Of a DNA stretch of 64,000 nt, positions 9,553-20,619 are shown one piece after another; position 1 is the first letter of the stretch, and each line of letters opens with the position of its first letter. The position numbers and the translations under genes are program-made. The DNA is from Pseudoips prasinana (Eukaryota; Arthropoda; Insecta; Lepidoptera; Nolidae), in contig OX621252.1 in NCBI GenBank assembly GCA_951640165.1, positions 21,225,934 to 21,289,933 of the forward strand, read 5' to 3'. The notes beneath the pieces were generated by a model. It was not told the origin of the DNA, did not search any database, and was given only the letters and a program-made list of their open reading frames with translations.

Positions 9553-9587
9553 TTAGCGTTTGTGGATTATGAGAAAGCCTATGATTT
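9553..9587 (+). pseudogene. isolated LINE reverse-transcriptase motif A fragment
   Basis: One frame reads LAFVDYEKAYD, matching the motif A region of the RTE-like LINE at 11735-11765 (LAFVDYEQAFD), also at the nucleotide level (TTAGCGTTTGTGGA). Nothing else of the element is recognisable around it, so this is a tiny relic. Confidence 0.5.
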
Positions 9588-9589
9588 TT

Positions 9590-10494
9590 TTTTTGAAAAT
9601 TAAACACAATACACATTACTCGCTGATAATTACGCTCGTTCGATGCAAAATCTTCTATAATCAATCAAGTAGTTTTTAAATTAATACATACCAAATAAAA
9701 TTACAAATGTCTTATCTGTTCTCTTTATAATATTATTTTAGAAGTTTAGATCGTAATATAATAAATTACATATAAAAATAAATATGTATACCAATGTAAA
9801 TGTATTTATTTTTCTACAAAATTTGTTATTCATTTATATCATCATTCCTGCGTGGTTCTCACATATTATATTTAACCCTATATTCACCCTGAAAATATAC
9901 TCATTTCACTGGAGGTGCAAGCGGAAAACTTGCAGTATGCTTGAACAAGGTATGCTGTAATTAATGGGTTCATTAAAATTTCTGGATAGTTCAGAACTGT
10001 AAATAAATATTCTACATAATTATTCTACGATAGCTATTAGTTTCACAATGTATAGAAACAAGGTTTTTGATGTAAGATTTGTGTACGGATTTTTTTATTA
10101 AAATTTTTCGCAAATGGTTTTGTCCATGAATTTGTACCGTGATCTTTATGCCAATCTGGACTAAACGGTCATCGTTCCGAAGTTTAGGCAAATTGCTTTG
10201 GAGTCCAACGTGTGAAGAGGTCACAAAGAAATGTCAATACATTATGCGATTTATTAAAAACGAAAATATTTCGAAATGATTAGTATGTACTCTATGATTT
10301 TATAAATTTAAATAAAAATATACAAGTATTTTAGTGTGATTATGTTTATTACGTTAATTATAATACTAATAAACATTTATTTCAGACAAGGTCCATATTT
10401 TGTTCGTAACAATGTGCTTAAAAAAGTAATGTTGGTATAATTGATAACAAAAAATTAAATTTATCGTGAAGCCGCATCGTAAATTATTCACTTA
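9590..10494. other. AT-rich, no gene recognised
   Basis: Stop-dense sequence without repeats that recur elsewhere in the window. The 70-codon minus-strand ORF at 10012-10224 has no known motif. Confidence 0.4.
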
Positions 10495-10758
10495 CGGCCA
10501 TCTGATCAAACTAAGCAGACTTTGAAACTGATAACTGAATAGTAAAACCAGATAACTGATAAGTGATATACACATTATTATTATATATTGATATATTATT
10601 GTATTTCATTGGTCAATACTTACTTATATAGATAATTACATCCTGACTGAGGACAAACAGACTTGTTCATGCACACAAATAATAATATATGTCCTGGGTG
10701 GGGATCGAACCCACGACCTGCGGTGTGAATGGTAAGCATTTAACAACCACGCCAACCG
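10495..10758 (-). mobile_element. SINE-B, minus strand, diverged
   Basis: Minus-strand SINE-B. The complement of box B (GGGATCGAACCC) lies near 10698 and the tail motif CGGCCATCTGATC near 10497. An AT-rich insertion or expansion sits in the middle (10565-10620). It abuts the LINE that starts near 10765. Confidence 0.7.
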
Positions 10759-10800
10759 AAAATCATTATGAATATATAAATGAAATAACTAACACCTATT

Positions 10801-10967
10801 TCACTGTGGTCATGGGGGACTTTAACGCGAAGCTGGGTAAACGATTCGGTAATGAGCTGAGAGTGGGGCAATTTGGAACTGGAGGCCAGATGTTGGCTGA
10901 CTTCATGGAGAAGGAGGGACTCTTTATGATGAATTCCTTCTTCAGGAAGCCGGATCACCGCAAATAG
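10801..10967 (+). pseudogene. endonuclease fragment of RTE-like LINE
   Basis: Encodes the stretch around the catalytic Asp/Asn of AP-type endonucleases (FTVVMGDFNAKLGKRFG), then QMLADFMEKEGLFMMNSFF and, after a stop, TWVSPDDATRYRQL. The C-terminal endonuclease part with the Ser-Asp-His triad and the linker to the RT are missing. Downstream the frame reaches the RT region only about 70 nt later. Non-functional. Confidence 0.7.
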
Positions 10968-11030
10968 ACCTGGGTGAGCCCCGATGATGCTACCAGATAT
11001 CGGCAGCTCAACAGATAGATCTCAAAGTCT

Positions 11031-11845
11031 TTGACTCGCGACACGCGACAATTTAATACAATTAGTATTAAAGAGGCCATCGAGCGGAACAAAGGCTCTA
11101 AAGTGTTCGCAAGAGACCTGTCTGTTGGGCAGAGCCAACTGACTAAGATGAAAACTACGGATGGTAGAATCATCACGTCTAAATCTGAGTTGCAGGGAGA
11201 GATAGAGAAGTTCTACGGACAGTTATATACGACAACACCTGTCAAAAGTCATGCCTCAGATCCCCGAGCACGACTAACCCGACATTACACCGAAGACATC
11301 CCGGACGTCAGCCTGTACGAGATTATAATGGCTCTTAGACAACTCAAGAACAACAAGGCACCTGGTGATGAACGAGTTACAGCAGAGCTTCTGAAGGCGG
11401 GTGGTACGCCAATCCTACGGGTCCTTCAGAAGTTATTTAACTCCGTCATACTAGATGGTCAAACGCCACAGGCATGGCACAGACGGGTGGTGGTGCTCTT
11501 CTTCAAAAAGGGCGATAAAACCCTCTTGAAGAATTACAGACCCATCACACTGCTGAGCCATGTTAACAATTGTTTTCGAGAGTCGTTACGAACCGTCTAG
11601 CGCGCAGGTTTGACGACTGCCAACCTCCCGAACAAGCCGGTTTCCGAAAAGGCTTTAACACCATAGACCACATACATACGCTGCGGCAAGTTATACAGAA
11701 GACCGAAGAGTATAACAAGCCACTGTACTTAGCGTTTGTGGACTATGAGCAAGCCTTTGATTCTATCGAAACATGGGCCATGCTAAGGTCTCTCATAAGG
11801 TGCCAAATCGACTACCGGTATATCGAGGTGAGTGTGTTTGAGTGA
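11031..11845 (+). pseudogene. reverse transcriptase N-terminal half, RTE-like LINE
   Basis: Two frames together encode RT motifs: the pre-RT segment ending EKFYGQLYTT, then MALRQLKNNKAPGDERVTAE (fingers region), WHRRVVVLFFKKGDKTLLKNYRPI, and after a frameshift near 11567 PEQAGFRKGFNTIDHI and motif A LAFVDYEQAFDSIE (catalytic Asp). The frame is lost again near 11840. Confidence 0.8.
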
Positions 11846-11897
11846 AAACGCTACTATGTCAGTGTGACTCCAGGATCAGAACTCGAAACCTATCCAC

Positions 11898-12239
11898 TTG
11901 CAGCGAGGCGTGAGACAGGGAGATGTTATATCTCCGAAACTGTTCACCGCTGCATTGGAAGATGTATTCAAGCTTCTGGACTGGAAAAGCTATGGCATCA
12001 ATGTCAATGGCGAGTACATGACTCACCTTCGATTTGCCGATGATATAGTAGTCATGGCTGAGACCATGGAAAACCTCGATGCAATGCTCAATGACCTCAG
12101 CAGAGTCTCTCAACAAGTTGGTCTGAAAATGAACATGGATAAGACGAAAATCATGTCAAACGTCCGTGTTGCACCCACTCAATTGAAAGTTGGCGACTCT
12201 GTACTCGAAGTTGTAGAGAACTATATTTACCTAGGATAG
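11898..12239 (+). pseudogene. RT motifs B and C, RTE-like LINE
   Basis: Starts in motif B (LQRGVRQGDVISPKLFTAAL) and continues to motif C, which is FADD with both catalytic aspartates intact. It then gives LKMNMDKTKIMSN and ENYIYLG, stopping at 12237-12239 where the sister frame would continue. The RT active-site residues survive, but frames upstream and downstream are broken. Confidence 0.8.
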
Positions 12240-12373
12240 ACTATCCAACTAGGTAGGTCCAACTTCGAGAAGGAGGTCAATCGTAGAATCCAACTCGGCT
12301 GGTCAGCGTTCGGGAAGCTACGTAACATCTTCTCGTCCAAAATACCGCCTCAAGTCGAAAGTCTTCGACCAGT

Positions 12374-12694
12374 GTGTTGCCAGTGATGACTTACGGAACA
12401 GCGACGTGGTCGCTCACTATGAGCCTTATCAGAAGGCTCATGGTCACCCAAATGCTCGGAATTTCCCTGCGGGATCGAATCAGAAATGACGAAATCCGCA
12501 GGCGAACCAAAGTCACCGACATAGCCCGAAGAATTGCAAAACTGAAGCGGCAGTGGGCTGGGCACATAGCTCGTAGAACCGACTGCCATTGGGGCAGAAA
12601 GGTTCTCGAGTGGCGACCACGAACCGGAAGACGCAGCGTGGGCAGGCCCCCTACAAGATGGACCGATTATCTTGTGCGGGTCGCTGGAAACTGA
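12374..12694 (+). pseudogene. C-terminal region of RTE-like LINE ORF
   Basis: Encodes VMTYGTATWSLT, QMLGISLRDRIRNDEIRRRT, LKRQWAGHIARR and RPRTGRRSVGRPPTRWTDYL. These are the C-terminal blocks that follow the thumb in these LINEs. The end of this region is repeated, in better frame, at 57366-57567. Confidence 0.75.
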
Positions 12695-12954
12695 TGGATG
12701 CGAATAGCGCAAGACCGGCAATTGTGGAGATCTTTGGGGGAGGCCTTTGTCCAGCAGTGGACGTCTTTCGGCTGATATGATGATGATAATGATGAAATGA
12801 AATAATCGCTGAATCCAAATAAACTATATTAGGAAATAAAATACTGCTTACGGTAATATTAGAAATTCACATACGGTAATATTAAAAATATACATTATTA
12901 TTTTAACTGAATCGTAAAAATATTGTAAAGCTAAGGGAAAAAGAAAACCTACTG

Positions 12955-13605
12955 TATATTTTAAACCGTGCACAAGTAAACAGCTTTACGTACCTGGGAC
13001 ACTGGGTTACGGACTCGCTGAAGGATGACCTGGATATGGAACGGGAACGCAGGGCTCTGTGCATTCGAGCTAATATGCTTTCCCGCAGGTTTGCCCGCTG
13101 TTCTAAACAAGCAAAAATCACGCTTTTCAAAGCATATTGTCATTCCTTGTACACGTGCAGCCTGTGGATGAATTACACTCAAGGAGCATACGGGACCCTG
13201 CGTACCCAATATAATAATGCCTTCAGGGCGCTGTTGGGGCTGCGACGCCACTGTAGTGCCTCAGGGATGTTGGCCGCAGCTGGGGTTGATAGCTTTTCGG
13301 CTATCATCAGAAAACGTATAGCGTCCCTATTACAGTGGGTTCGTGGCAGTTCCAACAGCCTCCTGAAGACTGTGGCCAACAGACTTGACGGACAGTGCTA
13401 TTATGCAGCACTGGACACGCGTATACATAATCAAGGATACCGCAATTACATATAATTGGTATGTGTAATAGTGGTATCCTGTTATGTTCTTATTTGAATG
13501 TAAATATTAATATATTACTAACATAGTTTTTTAAGATTACTGTTACTAACACTATGGATTCCGGTCCGAAATAAACGAATTTTATTTTATTTTATTTATT
13601 TATTA
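12955..13605 (+). pseudogene. LINE 3' end: RT C-terminus and 3' UTR (family Q, copy 1)
   Basis: In frame from about 12970 the sequence reads FTYLGHWVTDSLKDDLDMERERRA, then RFARCSKQAKITLFKAYCHSLYTCSLW, YNNAFRALLGLRRHCSASGMLAAAGVDSF, and stops at 13453. A 3' UTR follows with an AATAAA signal at about 13571 and a TTTTA-repeat tail. A shorter, deleted copy lies on the minus strand at 44580-44985. This is the end of a non-LTR RT ORF; the clade is uncertain. Confidence 0.75.
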
Positions 13606-13915
13606 TTTAAACCAACTCCAAAAAAGGAGTTCTCAAACCAACTGTATGTTTATTTTGTGTATATTTTAATATAATATTATTATCATATAATTGTTTATGT
13701 TATGTGGAATTGGACATTTCTTTTTTATCTGAAAGAAAATGCTTCTAACATTAGATCGACCGAAAGCAAAGAATGTTCTAATCGAATGTACCTATGTACT
13801 CTAAACCTAATTAACTAATCTATTCTGTATACAATTATGTCCGTGCGATGAATGAATAAAACTTTTTCTTTCTTCGTTTTTATAACATACATTATGTTAA
13901 TCCAATTATAAACAT

Positions 13916-14100
13916 ACCCTACTAATATTATAATGCGAAAGCTTGTGAGTATAAATGTATGGATATTAGTTAATCTTTCACGCAAAACCTACCAAATGGA
14001 TTTTGATGAAACTTTGTAGTAACAGCATATAATATATATTCGAATAACACTGGCTATAATTTATATGGTCAACGCGCGTAAAACCGCGTGGCACAGCTAG
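13916..14100 (+). mobile_element. Helitron-like element, complete copy
   Basis: Starts CCCTACTAATATTATAATGCG, contains CTTTCACGCAAAACCTAC and TGGATTTTGATGAAAC, and ends with the stem CGCGCGTAAAACCGCG followed by TGGCACAGCTAG and T. It is the most complete of the seven pieces of this family here and shows both expected ends. No ORF. Confidence 0.6.
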
Positions 14101-14224
14101 TAATTTATAAAAACAAGAGAAAGCCGGTTTTATGTTGTTTAAAGCCATAGATAAATATGTTCTCCTTCTCAGCAATATCAAAGCAAATAGCCAAGATACA
14201 CTACTACTTATTAATCATTTCAAT

Positions 14225-14350
14225 ACTCAATACTCAATTCTTTATTGCATTCCACAATGTATGTTTAGGTGGTAGGTACAGGTGAAAAGTTCATTATGGA
14301 CCCTGTCGGGCACAGCAAAGTAGGAGAGAGGAGGATTTATTTCAGCCATC
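14225..14350 (-). mobile_element. LINE 3' UTR fragment, minus strand
   Basis: TTCTTTATTGCATTCC at 14237 reads as a reversed polyadenylation region (GGAATGCAATAAAGAA). It is followed by AATGTATGTTTAGGTGG, GGACCCTGTCGGGCACAGC and AAAGTAGGAG, typical of a LINE 3' UTR. It is short and diverged. Confidence 0.4.
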
Positions 14351-14689
14351 TAATATTAATTTGTATTAAACTTAGTAACTTTAATATATAATATAGTATA
14401 ATTATAATAATAATATATAACTGATCAATAGATCAGTTGTTTTATTAAGTATACAATTTATATATTTCATTTATTGTGTGTGTTTATCATATACTTCATT
14501 AAATTACGTGCAATTATTAGTTACAATTTATCATATTTATATATAATGCTATAACATTTGCATAGATTTCATGCTTCAGTTTAATTTAATTATATAGGTA
14601 TAGTTATTTTTAGCATAAATATTATTATTATCAATTATATTTAAAAATATTAAGAAACCATTATCTTATCTTAATACATAAATAAGTGA

Positions 14690-15640
14690 AGTTAAGAACT
14701 TGGGGGTCTATTTTGATTACTGTTTTTCCTGGGGTCCACAGCTGCAAAATGTTAGTCAGAAACTTTACGCGTCAGTGGGATCTCTACGAAGATTCCGAAA
14801 TTTTCTGCCTATACCAAAATTATGCTTGCTGAGTCCCTCCTTCTTCCAATACTAGATTATGCAGATGTCAGCTATCTTGATCTCACCGAAGCCCAATTGG
14901 ATAAACTTGAGCGACTCCAGAATGTTTGCATTAGATTCATATTTAGCCTTCGCAAATATGATCATGTCTCTGAATTTCGAAATAAACTCAAGTGGCTGCC
15001 TATACGCCTTCGCCGGAATGCTCATATTCTATCACTTCTATACAGTATACTGTTTATTCCTACTACTCCCTCTTATCTTAAAGAACGTTTTTCTTTCCTT
15101 CATGAATCACATTCGAAAGCCTTGAGATCTAATAATGATCAGCTGTTGAAAATACCAGCGCATTCCACACATTTTCTTGATAAATCGTTTGTTGTACAAG
15201 GTGCTCCTTTGTGGAATGCGCTGCCATTGTCTATTAGGCGTGCGCAAACACTTAGTGGATTCCAACAACTTGTCAAGGATCACTATTTAAAGCTTAGCCT
15301 TGAAAGTACTCCGAGCCAAGGCTTTGGTTATTTTTCAACGATGCCGATCGTTTATTTATCATAGGTACATAATTTGAACAGACATTATGATAAATTAGAT
15401 AATAAGTATAATTATAAGTATGGTACAGTAGTACCTTTTAGGAAATTTGTTGTGTACACCCGCAACTACCCCCATCTCTGTAACTCCTCTATTCTTTCAC
15501 TACCTAGGTTGCCTGGAAGAGATCACACCTTGTGATAAGGCCGCCATTTGTACTGTAATTTGTATATGTTGTCAGTTTGTATTGTTTATTGAGGTGTACA
15601 ATAAAGAGTTTTATCTATCTATCTATATAAATAAAAAGAC
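14690..15640 (+). pseudogene. CR1/L2/Jockey-type LINE C-terminus and 3' UTR
   Basis: Upstream frame: NLGVYFDYCFSWGPQL, then a frameshift near 14818. The main frame 14822-15364 (180 codons) then reads LAESLLLPILDYADVSYLDL, LDKLERLQNVCIRFIFSLRK, LKWLPIRLRRNAHILSLLY, VVQGAPLWNALPLSIRRAQ and LVKDHYLKLS. These are the conserved C-terminal blocks after the RT thumb. The 3' UTR has GATAAGGCCGCCATTTGTAC, an AATAAA signal at 15600 and a TCTATCTATCTA tail. 5'-truncated and frame-broken. Confidence 0.85.
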
Positions 15641-16430
15641 AAGTCCTGACTGACTGACTGACTCATCAACGCCCAGCCCAAACCCTTGGACCTAGAAAGC
15701 TGAAATTTTGCACAAATGTTTTCTTTATAATGTAGACAAGGAATAAGGAAGGATTTTTCGAAATTCAACTCCCAAGGGGGTAAAACGGGGGTGCAAAGTT
15801 AGTATGAAACTTTCCCGTTTTTGAAGTTAAGGGCATGAAAATTAGTATTGGGCCTTCCAATAAAAAAAAAAATACGCGTTTCAGGATTTTTGGAAATTCC
15901 ACCCCCGAGGGCGAAATATAGGGAATGTTAGTTTGTATGAAAAATGAGACAATTTTTAAGTTAAACGCATGAAAATTTGTATTTGGCCTTCCAGTAAAAA
16001 ATAAAAAAATGACGTGTTTCAGGATTTTTGGAAATTCCACCCCCAAGGGCGAAAAATAGGGGATGTAAGTTTGTATGAAAAATGTGACAATTTTTAAGTT
16101 AAACTCATGAAAATTAGGATATGGCCTTTTAGTTCAAAATAAAAAATATGTATTTCAGGATTTTTGGAAATTCCAGCCCCAGTACGTTGTAAGTTTGTAT
16201 GAAAGATGTGACATATTAAAGGTAAACGCATGAAAATCTGTATTTGGCCTTCCAGTTAAAAATTATAAATATATAGTTCAGGATTTTTGGAAATTCCACC
16301 CGTAAATACGTAAAATAGGGGATGTGAGTTGGTATGAAAATCTGTAATTTTTTGAAGTTAAGCGTATGAAAATTGGTATTTGGTCTATCAGTTAAACATA
16401 AAGCAATATATGTTTTTAAACCAAAATTCA
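15641..16430 (+). repeat. tandem-monomer element, about 5 units of 122-138 bp
   Basis: After a GACTGACTGACTGACTC start, a unit containing GGATTTTTGGAAATTCCACC, AGTTTGTATGAAAAATGTG and GCATGAAAATT recurs at about 15749, 15883, 16021, 16158 and 16280. Spacing shrinks from about 138 to 122 and the last units are the most decayed. This is a common insect interspersed repeat layout and may be the body of a Helitron-like element whose CTAG end is missing. ORFs on the minus strand here merely repeat the unit. Confidence 0.7.
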
Positions 16431-16477
16431 GGGAATAATTTGTTGTTAAAAAAAGGTAATCCAAAACTGATTCAATA

Positions 16478-16725
16478 GATCGACACCAACAATTTACGCC
16501 AACTCGAATTTTAGATAATTTAGTTTTTTATGCCAAGTTGAATAAAATATAAATAGAAAATGTCGTCTAAATAAAGACTTAGCGTTTTATAAGATTTGTA
16601 ACTTCTTTTCTTTGTATAATTTTTATAACAAAAATAAAAAACAATATTTTAATCAAATTGGGATAAACAACCAATTTACGTAAAAGTCGAGTTAGCGTAG
16701 TATAATTTATTGGTGTCGAGATGAT
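16478..16725. repeat. degenerate inverted pair
   Basis: GATCGACACCAACAATTTACG (about 16479-16499) is an approximate reverse complement of the part near 16683-16722 containing GTCGAGTTAGCG and TATTGGTGTCGAGATGATCG. The same words occur in the loop of the neighbouring fold-back (about 17553-17610), so this may be an older relative. Confidence 0.4.
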
Positions 16726-16765
16726 CGCAGTTGATCGCACCCAAAAAATATCATCTTATTTGATA

Positions 16766-17029
16766 CTAGCTGTGCCCCGCGGTTTTACCCGCGTTAAACT
16801 TTATAAATTATCACAGCTCCTCCCGCGTAGGTGATAGCGTCATAATATGTAGCCTATATGTTGCATTTATGCAAAATTTGAAGTAAATCCGTGCAGTACT
16901 TTTTGAGTTTAGCCCGGACATACATACAAACAAACAGACACACAGACAAAAATGCTAAAAACTATATTTTTTGCTTCGATATCGACTGTAGATCACGTCC
17001 CAAGTATCCTTTTTTAAAAATATATTATA
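16766..17029 (-). mobile_element. Helitron-like element, minus strand
   Basis: On the minus strand it ends with the stem GCGGGTAAAACCGC, GGGGCACAG and CTAG (16766-16769). Upstream it carries GTAGCCTATATGTTGC, TTTGAAGTAAATCCGTGC and a CATACATACAAACAAACAG run. It directly adjoins the fold-back at 17030. Confidence 0.55.
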
Positions 17030-17990
17030 CTAGCTGGTGCCCGCGACTTCGTCCGCCACAATTTTGAATGATGACCAATGTAACTACTTACTTCTAGCTT
17101 AATCTAAAAAATATAACTTTTAAAATAATCAAGCAACTAAGAAAGAAACTAAGGACTACTTTGCTACTTTTATTTTTAAAAAAAGGAAAAATACATAGCA
17201 ATTGACTTTCTTGTCACTAAGTCAAATAAAGTAAAATAAGAATCAACGATGCATTAATCACAAAGGTAACTCCCATTAGATTAGGTTGCGACCACGGCAT
17301 TGATAGGTCTAATATCACATTTTGTGAACGAAACCATAGCGCGATCTAAAACGATGATTACGCCATCTACTAACAAAACTATAAACGTCTAACGCGGTAA
17401 AAGTTTTGACTTTCCTACGATTTTATTATATGTATAGATATCTTACTGATCTACAAGTTCACAATTTTGTAACTAGATGGCGTTCGTTCGTTTCAGATCG
17501 CGGGACTTATTTGCCATATCGGTTATAATAAAGAAATTCTTGAAATAACAGGTAGTCCAAAACTGAATCAATAGATGATCGAATAAATCTTACCCAAAAA
17601 TTACGCATATATCCTAATTTTACCGCGTTAGACGTTTATAGTTTTGTTAGTAGATGGCGTAATCATCGTTTTAGATCGCGCTATGGTTTCGTTCACAAAA
17701 TGTGATATTAGACCTATCAATGCCGTGGTCGCAACCTAATCTAATGGGAGTTACCTTTGTGATTAATGCATCGTTGATTCTTATTTTACTTTATTTGACT
17801 TAGTGACAATAAAGACAATTGCTATGTATTCTTCCTTTTTTTAAAAATAAAAGTAGCAAAGTAGTCCTTAGTTTCTTTCTTAGTTGCTTGATTATTTTAA
17901 AAGTTATATTTTTTAGATTAAGCTAGAAGTAAGTAGTTACATTGGTCATCATTCAAAATTGTGGCGGACGAAGTCGCGGGCACCATCTAG
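17030..17990. mobile_element. 961-bp fold-back element with 373-bp arms
   Basis: Left arm 17030-17402 and right arm 17618-17990 are reverse complements of identical length. I count four substitutions and no indel, about 98.9% identity. Each arm has CTAG at its outer end followed inward by GGTGCCCGCGACTTCGTCCGCC (left) or its complement. Both ends therefore resemble the 3' terminus of a Helitron-like element pointing outward. The 215-bp loop (17403-17617) is single-copy except for words shared with 16455-16515. There is no coding capacity. Confidence 0.85.
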
Positions 17991-17999
17991 TCTATCTAT

Positions 18000-19191
18000 A
18001 TATTCATTATTTACCTATACATTATTATTATTTAGATCATGTCACTTAAATATTCACTGATACTGTAATAGCATTTAGATAATAGTAGATTCTTTAGATT
18101 AGCGGAGAATAGATGAAAGGTAATGGCCCATTTAGTATGAAAAATATACCTACGGCGTACAGAAATGAAATATGGGGGGAATCAAAGACAAATGATTATA
18201 CTTTTCAATGGTAAGTGGTGCATTACTGTGGCCGATGGGGATCATGAAATAAAATATAATACATTGTATTATTGCGCGACCGCAACAAAGCTCGGGTGAG
18301 ACCGAGATAGCAATATACGTGTTATTTATTACCTGACCGAATGAGTTTGCTTTATAAGTGTCACGATGATATTTTTATTTAACAAAACAATGGCAAAGTA
18401 AGTCTGCTTGTTTCATTTTCAAGTCTAAACTACTGAACCGATTTTGGTTAAATTGCTTGCCCCGTAGAGATATACATGTAAAGAATGAGTATTTGATTAA
18501 TACCTTAGGTGCATAGCATAGATTAAGAAAATACATTATATAATTATTTTTTATCTATCATGTCATGTCAAATTCCTATGAATAGACAAAAAAATATATC
18601 TTATATACATATTAGATTTGTAGACGCCCAGTGACATTTTTCCATGGGATAAAATAATTTAGAGACGGGCGAAACTGCTGGTGCAGCTAATTATTATCCA
18701 ATTTTGATCGGTCTACTGCAAGATCTCTCCATTGAATTATTTTTTTCTTTTTACATATAATGAACAGTGGGCTATGCCTGCATTATTTGCCATCATTTTC
18801 GTTTTTGTACAAAAACATTTTTGAACCGGGTCGGATTATGGGCCATGACCTTTGTTTTCATTTTAATTATTTCGGGCAATTTGTTATAAATTTTTATGGG
18901 CATCACATATGTACTCGTAGAGTGGATTTTTTACCTAGAAGTTGGTAAGTTTAATCTGGTATTATGTCGAAGTGCATATTTTGTTTGTTTGTCTTTTCTC
19001 GTTGTGTACAAGTTTTGGTATTTTTTTACAAATTTGCATATTTCTAGTATATAGATGCTAGGAAGGGTCAATATTTTAAGTTTTTGGAAGTGAGGTTTGC
19101 AACTTTCAGTGCTCTCTATATTAACTAAAATTCGAACTTGTTTTTTTTTGCATTACAAAGAGTGTTGGTGCATCTGTGCTGTTTCCCCACA
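18000..19191. other. AT-rich, no gene recognised
   Basis: No ORF with a motif. A short ORF at 18760-18948 shows only low-complexity aromatic composition. ACTACTGAACCGATTTTGG at 18429 resembles a Helitron-like internal piece, and TTTAGAGACGGGCGAAACTGCTGGTGCAGCTA near 18658 may be its degenerate end. Confidence 0.35.
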
Positions 19192-19203
19192 GTATTATGC
19201 CGT
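19192..19203 (+). repeat. target-site duplication, left copy (GTATTATGCCGT)
   Basis: The 12-mer GTATTATGCCGT occurs here and at 22736-22747, exactly bracketing the LINE. It is the expected footprint of target-primed reverse transcription. Confidence 0.85.
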
Positions 19204-19590
19204 TTGGGTATGACCTTAAACTGCCTCTATCGGGGGCTTTAGAATCTTAGGATTCATCAGAGGCCTACGATAGCATAGTTACTATCAGTACAGGATAGTA
19301 ACTTAGAACGGCGGCGGAAGAGTAGGCATAATTATGCATACCAACGGCGGCGCTCACAGGCCGAGTTAGCTGGCTTACTGTACGCTCACTGAGACGCAGG
19401 GGACGAGCACAAGTGAGCTATTTAGTCCGAGGGAGCATACCTGAAACAAAACCCCGATCCAAAGTGTTATCCGACCCGTGCTGAGGGATCCTTGGCCAGA
19501 GGGTATTCTGGTCGATAACGGAGGGTGTCTATGTTGGCGGTCATAGGACACAGCATGGATCCGGCTTACCCCGTATAGGGCTCTGCGAGG
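19204..19590 (+). promoter_or_regulatory. 5' UTR of the 3.5-kb LINE
   Basis: About 390 bp, more GC-rich than its surroundings, between the target-site duplication and the endonuclease frame. It has a hairpin with 10-bp arms (AGTTACTATC / GATAGTAACT, 19277-19303). LINEs carry internal promoters in this region, which is known biology; no promoter motif is directly visible here. Confidence 0.5.
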
Positions 19591-20619
19591 GTGGACCGTT
19601 TAGTCCCTAATACTCGTGGGAACGCAATGGATATAATTCATTTTAATCCTTCAAATGGCGGCGACGTGGTCCGCCACCCGTCACGTCTCGTTTCCCGGAG
19701 AGGCGAAAAGTGGCCAACGGAGCGCCGTTTTGCTACGTTGAATGTGGGAGGAGGAATAGAAGGTAAGATGGACGAAGTATGTCAGCTGATGGGTGAAAAG
19801 CGGATCGATGTGTTGTGTGTGAATGAGACGAAGCGGAAAGGGTGTGATACTACAACACACGGACAATACACGGCGTATTGGTCTGGAGTACCGAACACCA
19901 CCAGAGGTTGCCAAGGTGTGGCTCTCATTCCTTCCACAAGTATGTCTGAGTGTGTGACTGAGTTCGAATGCGTGAATGCAAGAGTAATGTGGTTGAGAAT
20001 GAAAGTTGGTATGACCCGTATCTTCCTAGTAGGAGTGTACGCTCCTGTAGATATGGGTGCAGTTGTAATACAGCGAGAACAAGAGGAAAGAAAGGCATTC
20101 TGGGAGACCCTGAGAGATGTGTTGCGGTTAAGTCAGTATAATTATAGAGTAATAATGTTAGGTGATTTTAATGGATGGGTTGGGGTAAAACGTGATGGTT
20201 TTGAAAGAGTACTAGGTCAATTCGGTGACGAGAGTGAGAATGAGAATGGGTACAGTCTGCTTGAGATATGTTTGGAATGGGGTCTTTGTGTTACAAATAC
20301 TATGTTTGAACATAAAATAATCCATACGTTTACACGAGAGAGAAAAAATGTGAGAAAGAGTATGATTGACTTCGTGATTGTAGATGAAAGACTGAGAAAG
20401 AATGTTCTAGACACAAGAGTCTATCGTGGGACCGCAATCCATACAGACCACTTTCTGGTAATGAGCCGAATAAGTGGTCTATTCAAAGGATGGCGCCACC
20501 GAATCCCTGAGACTAAAAGTGTACTAGAGAGAATAAAAGTTGAGAACTGCAAGAAGAAGAAGTGGCAGATGAGTACAAAAGTAAGTTGGTTGAGAAGTTT
20601 GAGGGATCTGAAGACATAA
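19591..20619 (+). pseudogene. LINE endonuclease domain (frame 1)
   Basis: About 315 codons of AP-endonuclease-like sequence. Visible catalytic blocks: FATLNVGG (metal-binding Asn), DVLCVNETKRKG (catalytic Glu), FLVGVYAPVD, RVIMLGDFNGWVG (Asp and Asn), SMIDFVIVDERL and TAIHTDHFLVMS (Asp-His). All key residues look present, so the domain itself could have been functional when inserted. The open frame begins at GTG 19591 rather than ATG. After about 20540 the frame runs out of register, and the true continuation lies in the frame of 20562-21764. Confidence 0.85.

Larger units (their letters stand above)
10765..12795 (+). mobile_element. RTE-like LINE, 5'-truncated and internally deleted
   Basis: Order on the plus strand: a remnant of the APE-type endonuclease (VMGDFNAKLG at about 10812-10842), then after a large deletion the reverse transcriptase, then the C-terminal region, and a very short 3' UTR ending in ATGATGATAATGATG. 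The short UTR with ATG-type repeats is typical of RTE/BovB-like LINEs in insects. Related 3' ends are at 48775-48958 (minus) and 57366-57567 (plus). No target-site duplication was recognised. The coding frame is broken in several places. Confidence 0.8.

Noticed and set aside
15765..16464. Minus-strand ORFs with repeated EFPKIL words
   Set aside because: They reflect the tandem 122-138-bp monomers.
17030..17990. Classical cut-and-paste DNA transposon with long TIRs
   Set aside because: No transposase, no clear target-site duplication, and the ends are CTAG as in Helitron-like 3' ends; left as a fold-back of uncertain class.
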